DNA from: JAGPCK01 sp041675505
Lineage (GTDB): Bacteria; Bacteroidota; Bacteroidia; UKL13-3
Assembly (NCBI GenBank): GCA_041675505.1
Contig: JBAYTR010000012.1
Location: forward strand, 62,001-126,000
Length of the DNA: 64,000 nucleotides
Direction of reading: 5' to 3'
In this document: positions 61,620 to 64,000 of the stretch, piece after piece
Layout: the number at the start of each line of letters is the position of its first letter
Numbering within the stretch: position 1 is the stretch's first letter
Program-made: the position numbers and the translations under genes
Notes under the pieces: model-generated
What the model saw: only the letters and a program-made list of their open reading frames with translations
Databases searched by the model: none
What the model was told of the DNA's origin: nothing

Positions 61620-62996
61620 ATGAAAAAAATAACTCTACTCTCTATTACATGTGGCGTAATGATGTGCATGCAGTCAAGTGCCCAACTACCACAAACACTT
61701 ACCAATCGATTATCTGAAGTACTCGACAGCGTTTGTCTCCGTTACAAAATAAGAGGTGCTTCAGCGGCAGTACATTTCCCAAATGCCGGAACCTGGAAAC
61801 GTGGCTATGGCTACTCACAACAGAACGTTCCTATTACACCAGACATGTACTTTGGTATGGGAAGCAATACAAAAACACATATAGCTGCTTTATTACTCAA
61901 CCTGCAGGAGAACGGGTTACTTAACCTGAATGACACTATAGGAAAATGGATTCAAGGCTACCCGAACATCAACGGACAAATCACCATACGACAATGCCTC
62001 AACCACACCAGCGGTTTGCATGATTACATGCAAAGTGATGCCATCAATGACTCCATCTTTGGTAAACCGGCTAAAATATGGACCAGAGAGGAAATTATGC
62101 GAGTGGCAGAAAAACCCAATTTCCCTCCCGGATCAGCCTGGGACTATTCCAATACCAACTATATTGTAACAGGTATTATCATCAGCAAAGTACTTAACCA
62201 ATCTCCCTGGGCTGCACTTAACACTAGATTACTTGCTCCACACGGACTTAATCACACCAAAAACTTTGGGGATGCAGGCGCTACACCTTTGGCTCACCCC
62301 TGGAGTACTATATTAACAGGCTCTGAAATGGAAGACATGACTCAAACACCATACCTTGACAACTTGTTTAGTCTGGCCAATACAGCCGGTTCATTAGTAA
62401 CCACAGTAGAGGACAATGTCCTGTTCTGGCACCTGCTCACATCAGGAAAATTATTGAACTCCACTTCTTGGGCTGAGATGACTCAAACAATAAATATTGG
62501 CGGAGGTGATGGTTACGGATTGGGCATATTCAAGTATAACAATGAACTAAACGGTCGCGGAGCCTATTCGCACGGAGGAACTTTTTTCGGATACATCAAT
62601 GTAAATGCTGTCGATATTACATCGGGTATTACATTTTCTGTCCTTACCAATCAGGATAGCCTGTCTAACAACCTGCTGTTTGGCACTGTCATCCGAGCAT
62701 TGCATAAAGTAAGTTTACAAATCCCCGCGGGCACAAAACGTGTGAATCGAAATCCTTTTGTAGAGCTTTACCCCAACCCTGCATCAGACCATATCAGGAT
62801 ACAATTCAATGAAGATATTAGTTTAGCCAAAGCAGAAATATGCGACATCACCGGACGTGTATTACAATCGGAGGTACTCCCATCTAACGTATCCGCTTTT
62901 GAGCTTGCACTAAAACAAAAAGCCGGAATATACCTGTTACAACTTTTTGACAAAGACAATAACCTGCTGCACGTAGAACGGATAATTATTAAATAA
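61620..62996 (+). CDS. Secreted serine hydrolase (beta-lactamase/PBP fold) with T9SS domain
   Basis: A 458-residue exported enzyme. Signal peptide 1-21 (ending SSAQ). The beta-lactamase family (class C type) domain has SNTK (SxxK, about 82-85), a YSNTNY motif (YxN, about 175-180) and SHGG (about 320-323). Members include D-aminopeptidases, esterases and regulators of wall metabolism. The last 75 residues are a T9SS sorting domain (VELYPNPASDHI start; AGIYLLQLFD near the end), an unusual surface-anchored form. It is divergent from the LytTR two-component genes, which probably control it. Confidence 0.88.
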   Translation: MKKITLLSITCGVMMCMQSSAQLPQTLTNRLSEVLDSVCLRYKIRGASAAVHFPNAGTWKRGYGYSQQNVPITPDMYFGMGSNTKTHIAALLLNLQENGLLNLNDTIGKWIQGYPNINGQITIRQCLNHTSGLHDYMQSDAINDSIFGKPAKIWTREEIMRVAEKPNFPPGSAWDYSNTNYIVTGIIISKVLNQSPWAALNTRLLAPHGLNHTKNFGDAGATPLAHPWSTILTGSEMEDMTQTPYLDNLFSLANTAGSLVTTVEDNVLFWHLLTSGKLLNSTSWAEMTQTINIGGGDGYGLGIFKYNNELNGRGAYSHGGTFFGYINVNAVDITSGITFSVLTNQDSLSNNLLFGTVIRALHKVSLQIPAGTKRVNRNPFVELYPNPASDHIRIQFNEDISLAKAEICDITGRVLQSEVLPSNVSAFELALKQKAGIYLLQLFDKDNNLLHVERIIIK

Positions 62997-63017
62997 CCCC
63001 TGGCTACAAATTTCTTC

Positions 63018-63052
63018 AAGCCCTTGTCTGCATAAGACAGGGGCTTTGTTAT
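63018..63052 (+). terminator. Rho-independent terminator after serine hydrolase gene
   Basis: A 12-bp stem with one G-T pair (63018-63029 with 63035-63046), 5-base loop, is followed by a TTGTTATT tail. It isolates the hydrolase gene from the leader region. Confidence 0.88.
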
Positions 63053-63115
63053 TATATGCTCCCTAATGCACGCAAGAGTGATTCTAAAATAAATATTCAA
63101 CGGAGTAATATTTTT

Positions 63116-63148
63116 CTTGCATTTAATTTTTGCTTACGCATATATTTG
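63116..63148 (+). promoter_or_regulatory. Promoter of the Cys-leader region
   Basis: CTTG at 63116-63119 (partial minus-33), a 21-base spacer, and an exact TATATTTG at 63141-63148 match the Bacteroidota promoter layout. The minus-7 box ends 4 bases before the leader ATG at 63153, so the leader mRNA would be leaderless or nearly so. Confidence 0.55.
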
Positions 63149-63152
63149 CAGC

Positions 63153-63233
63153 ATGATTATTACCATCAACAACATACACTTCGACAATTTTGTGCTCTCG
63201 CACCACGGGTGTTGTTGCTGTTGTGCCCGCTAG
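63153..63233 (+). CDS. 26-residue leader peptide with five consecutive cysteines
   Basis: The frame from ATG 63153 to TAG 63231 encodes 26 residues; residues 20-24 are five consecutive Cys (codons at 63210-63224: TGT TGT TGC TGT TGT), after two His and a Gly. A run of one amino acid in a short ORF near the start of a message is the mark of ribosome-mediated attenuation, here with cysteinyl-tRNA as the signal. It is preceded by a good promoter and followed by complementary segments and a terminator-like hairpin. Cysteine attenuator peptides are known in mycobacteria. The controlled genes should be the thioesterase and its downstream neighbours. Confidence 0.72.
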   Translation: MIITINNIHFDNFVLSHHGCCCCCAR

Positions 63234-63430
63234 TCTAAGCAGGCTTTCACATTTTCATCTTTATTTTTCTTGGTAACAAAATGTACAACAGTAGCGTAAT
63301 TTCCATTATTCTTTTTCCGGGCAACAACCATCATTGCTGTCTCCATCTATAGTGTTGTTTCCGACATTAGCTTACTAACAAGAAACAACACAAAACGGCT
63401 TGACAAAGCCGTTTCTCACTTCCCCTTTTT
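63209..63430 (+). promoter_or_regulatory. Possible attenuator: competing stems after Cys leader
   Basis: Four complementary segments can be drawn: the Cys codons (GTTGTTGC, 63211-63218) with GCAACAAC (63321-63328); AACAAC (63323-63328) with GTTGTT (63354-63359); and GTGTTGTTT (63352-63360) with AAACAACAC (63383-63391), a perfect 9-bp stem. The last stem is directly followed by the terminator-like hairpin at 63393-63414. The arrangement resembles classical 1:2, 2:3, 3:4 attenuation, but the GTT/AAC repeats make chance pairings likely. Confidence 0.45.
63393..63430 (+). terminator. Terminator-like hairpin before thioesterase gene
   Basis: A perfect 9-bp stem AAACGGCTT (63393-63401) and AAGCCGTTT (63406-63414) with loop GACA is followed by a pyrimidine-rich tail with CTTTTT ending at 63430. 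It lies after the leader peptide and 55 bases before the thioesterase start. The T-run is not directly next to the stem, so its strength is uncertain. Confidence 0.6.
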
Positions 63431-63468
63431 ACATTTCAATTCTTAATCAACATAATTTTATTATCGTT

Positions 63469-63915
63469 ATGAGCAATCTACGTTTCGAAGCCATGCAAGT
63501 ACAATCCGGCCCAACGCTGGAAGCCAGACACTCCTTTCTGGTGTTCCCTGAAGATTTAAATTATACCGGAACATTATTTGGCGGCAAGGTATTGGCTGAA
63601 ATGGATCGGGCTGCTGTAAAAGCTGCCCGCAAATTACTTTACAACAGTGGCTGTGACGGAGCAGTAACGGTAAGCCTGGATAAAGTTGATTTTAAGAAAC
63701 CGGCACATTTGGGTGACAGCATTGAACTCTATGCACAAATTACTGAATTGGGCCGCACCTCCATTCACATCTATGTTCATGTAGCACGCGAGAGTGAATC
63801 GGGCCTAATTGAAACAATTTGCGATGCCCGATTTGTATTTGTTTCTGTTAAAGACGGGAAGCCCTACCCACACAACAAAGTATTAACTAAATCTCTGTCC
63901 TCTGTTAACTCCTGA
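63469..63915 (+). CDS. Acyl-CoA thioesterase-like hotdog protein
   Basis: A 148-residue hotdog-fold protein of the YciA/Acot type: SFLVFPEDLNYTGTLFGGKVLAEMDRAA contains the N/G-rich catalytic loop (as in YTGTLFGG), and the end part has ETICDARFVFVSV. Such proteins hydrolyse acyl-CoA thioesters. The frame extends 23 codons upstream into the terminator hairpin, but ATG 63469 is chosen. It is the first full gene after the Cys leader, 29 bases before the next gene. A link to cysteine or CoA metabolism is an inference from this context. Confidence 0.88.
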   Translation: MSNLRFEAMQVQSGPTLEARHSFLVFPEDLNYTGTLFGGKVLAEMDRAAVKAARKLLYNSGCDGAVTVSLDKVDFKKPAHLGDSIELYAQITELGRTSIHIYVHVARESESGLIETICDARFVFVSVKDGKPYPHNKVLTKSLSSVNS

Positions 63916-63944
63916 TTCCATTTAAATCTTAAACATTAATCATC

Positions 63945-64000
63945 ATGACAACACAAAACACCAACACTCGCATTATACACAGCATTCCCGTTGACGAATT
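63945..64000 (+). CDS. Start of an unidentified gene, cut by window end
   Basis: An ATG at 63945 opens a frame that stays open to the window end, with 18 codons visible beginning MTTQNTNTRIIHSIPVDE. It lies 29 bases after the thioesterase stop and is probably in the same transcript. The visible part is too short to identify a family. It would be a useful test of the Cys-attenuation hypothesis, since its identity could show which pathway the leader controls. Confidence 0.5.
   Translation, partial: MTTQNTNTRIIHSIPVDE

Noticed and set aside
63056..63238. 60-codon frame ending in a Leu run (LLLLC) overlapping the Cys leader
   Set aside because: It starts inside the upstream terminator region, has no promoter in the right place, and is out of frame with the Cys codons; the 26-codon frame has the better promoter and composition.
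63400..63468. Upstream extension of the thioesterase frame (23 codons)
   Set aside because: The extension begins in the terminator-like stem and lacks similarity to hotdog proteins; ATG 63469 gives the expected N-terminus.

Overview
The window is chromosomal DNA from a member of the Bacteroidota. The evidence is five secreted proteins ending in type IX secretion (T9SS) sorting domains, the gliding lipoprotein GldH, TAnnTTTG-type minus-7 promoter boxes, few recognisable Shine-Dalgarno sequences, and family-typical genes (ATP-type PEPCK, RicT/PSP1 next to GldH, YaiO, DUF6268, a PurF-like enzyme of about 630 residues). I cannot place it below phylum. No rRNA, tRNA, CRISPR array, prophage or insertion sequence was found. 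Most of the window is dense housekeeping DNA.

Layout. 1-11.2 kb: the 3' part of dnaG, a DinB-like protein, a THUMP RNA methyltransferase, a lipid kinase, a large T9SS beta-helix protein, a SUI1-like factor, pckA, rsmE, a DUF4159 protein and YqgE. 11.4-17.9 kb: an apparent exopolysaccharide locus with a receiver-only regulator, a YaiO-type TPR/outer-membrane barrel, a LysM-like/membrane/HEAT protein, a processive family 2 glycosyltransferase, and a convergent unknown membrane-anchored protein. 18-22.8 kb: pdxH, a WG-repeat protein, an outer-membrane protein, a LOG-family protein and two small secreted proteins, one ending in a TonB-receptor plug-like motif. 22.9-25.6 kb: tyrosine degradation (hmgA, hppD) with a four-helix-bundle (S23) gene and flanking repeats between them. 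25.7-37 kb: TPR lipoprotein, T9SS PKD protein, PurF-like enzyme, PdeM phosphoesterase coupled to a GreA-like factor, L,D-transpeptidase, murB, guaB and a small secreted protein. 37.3-44 kb: holB, ricT, gldH, a CDGSH protein, a T9SS protein, then a three-gene envelope operon. 44.1-49.9 kb: thrS-infC-rpmI-rplT, a tandem universal stress protein and a T9SS metallopeptidase. 50-60 kb: yigZ-eamA-ribD operon, prmC, an SDR, a methyltransferase, pdhB, an OmpA protein and an M2 peptidase. 59.6-63 kb: a LytTR/LytS-like two-component pair divergent from a T9SS serine hydrolase. 63-64 kb: a cysteine-run leader peptide with attenuator-like stems, a thioesterase and the start of another gene.

The observations I rate highest are: (1) the 26-codon leader at 63153-63233 with five consecutive Cys codons followed by a terminator-like hairpin, suggesting cysteine-responsive attenuation; (2) exact 9-bp direct repeats with a 12-bp spacer between the two-component operon and the serine hydrolase, the geometry expected of LytTR regulator sites; (3) the exopolysaccharide-like locus with a LysM/HEAT membrane protein and an unknown partner; (4) the S23 gene with imperfect inverted flanks inside the tyrosine-degradation operon. 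All functional calls come from reading motifs by eye; no search was run.
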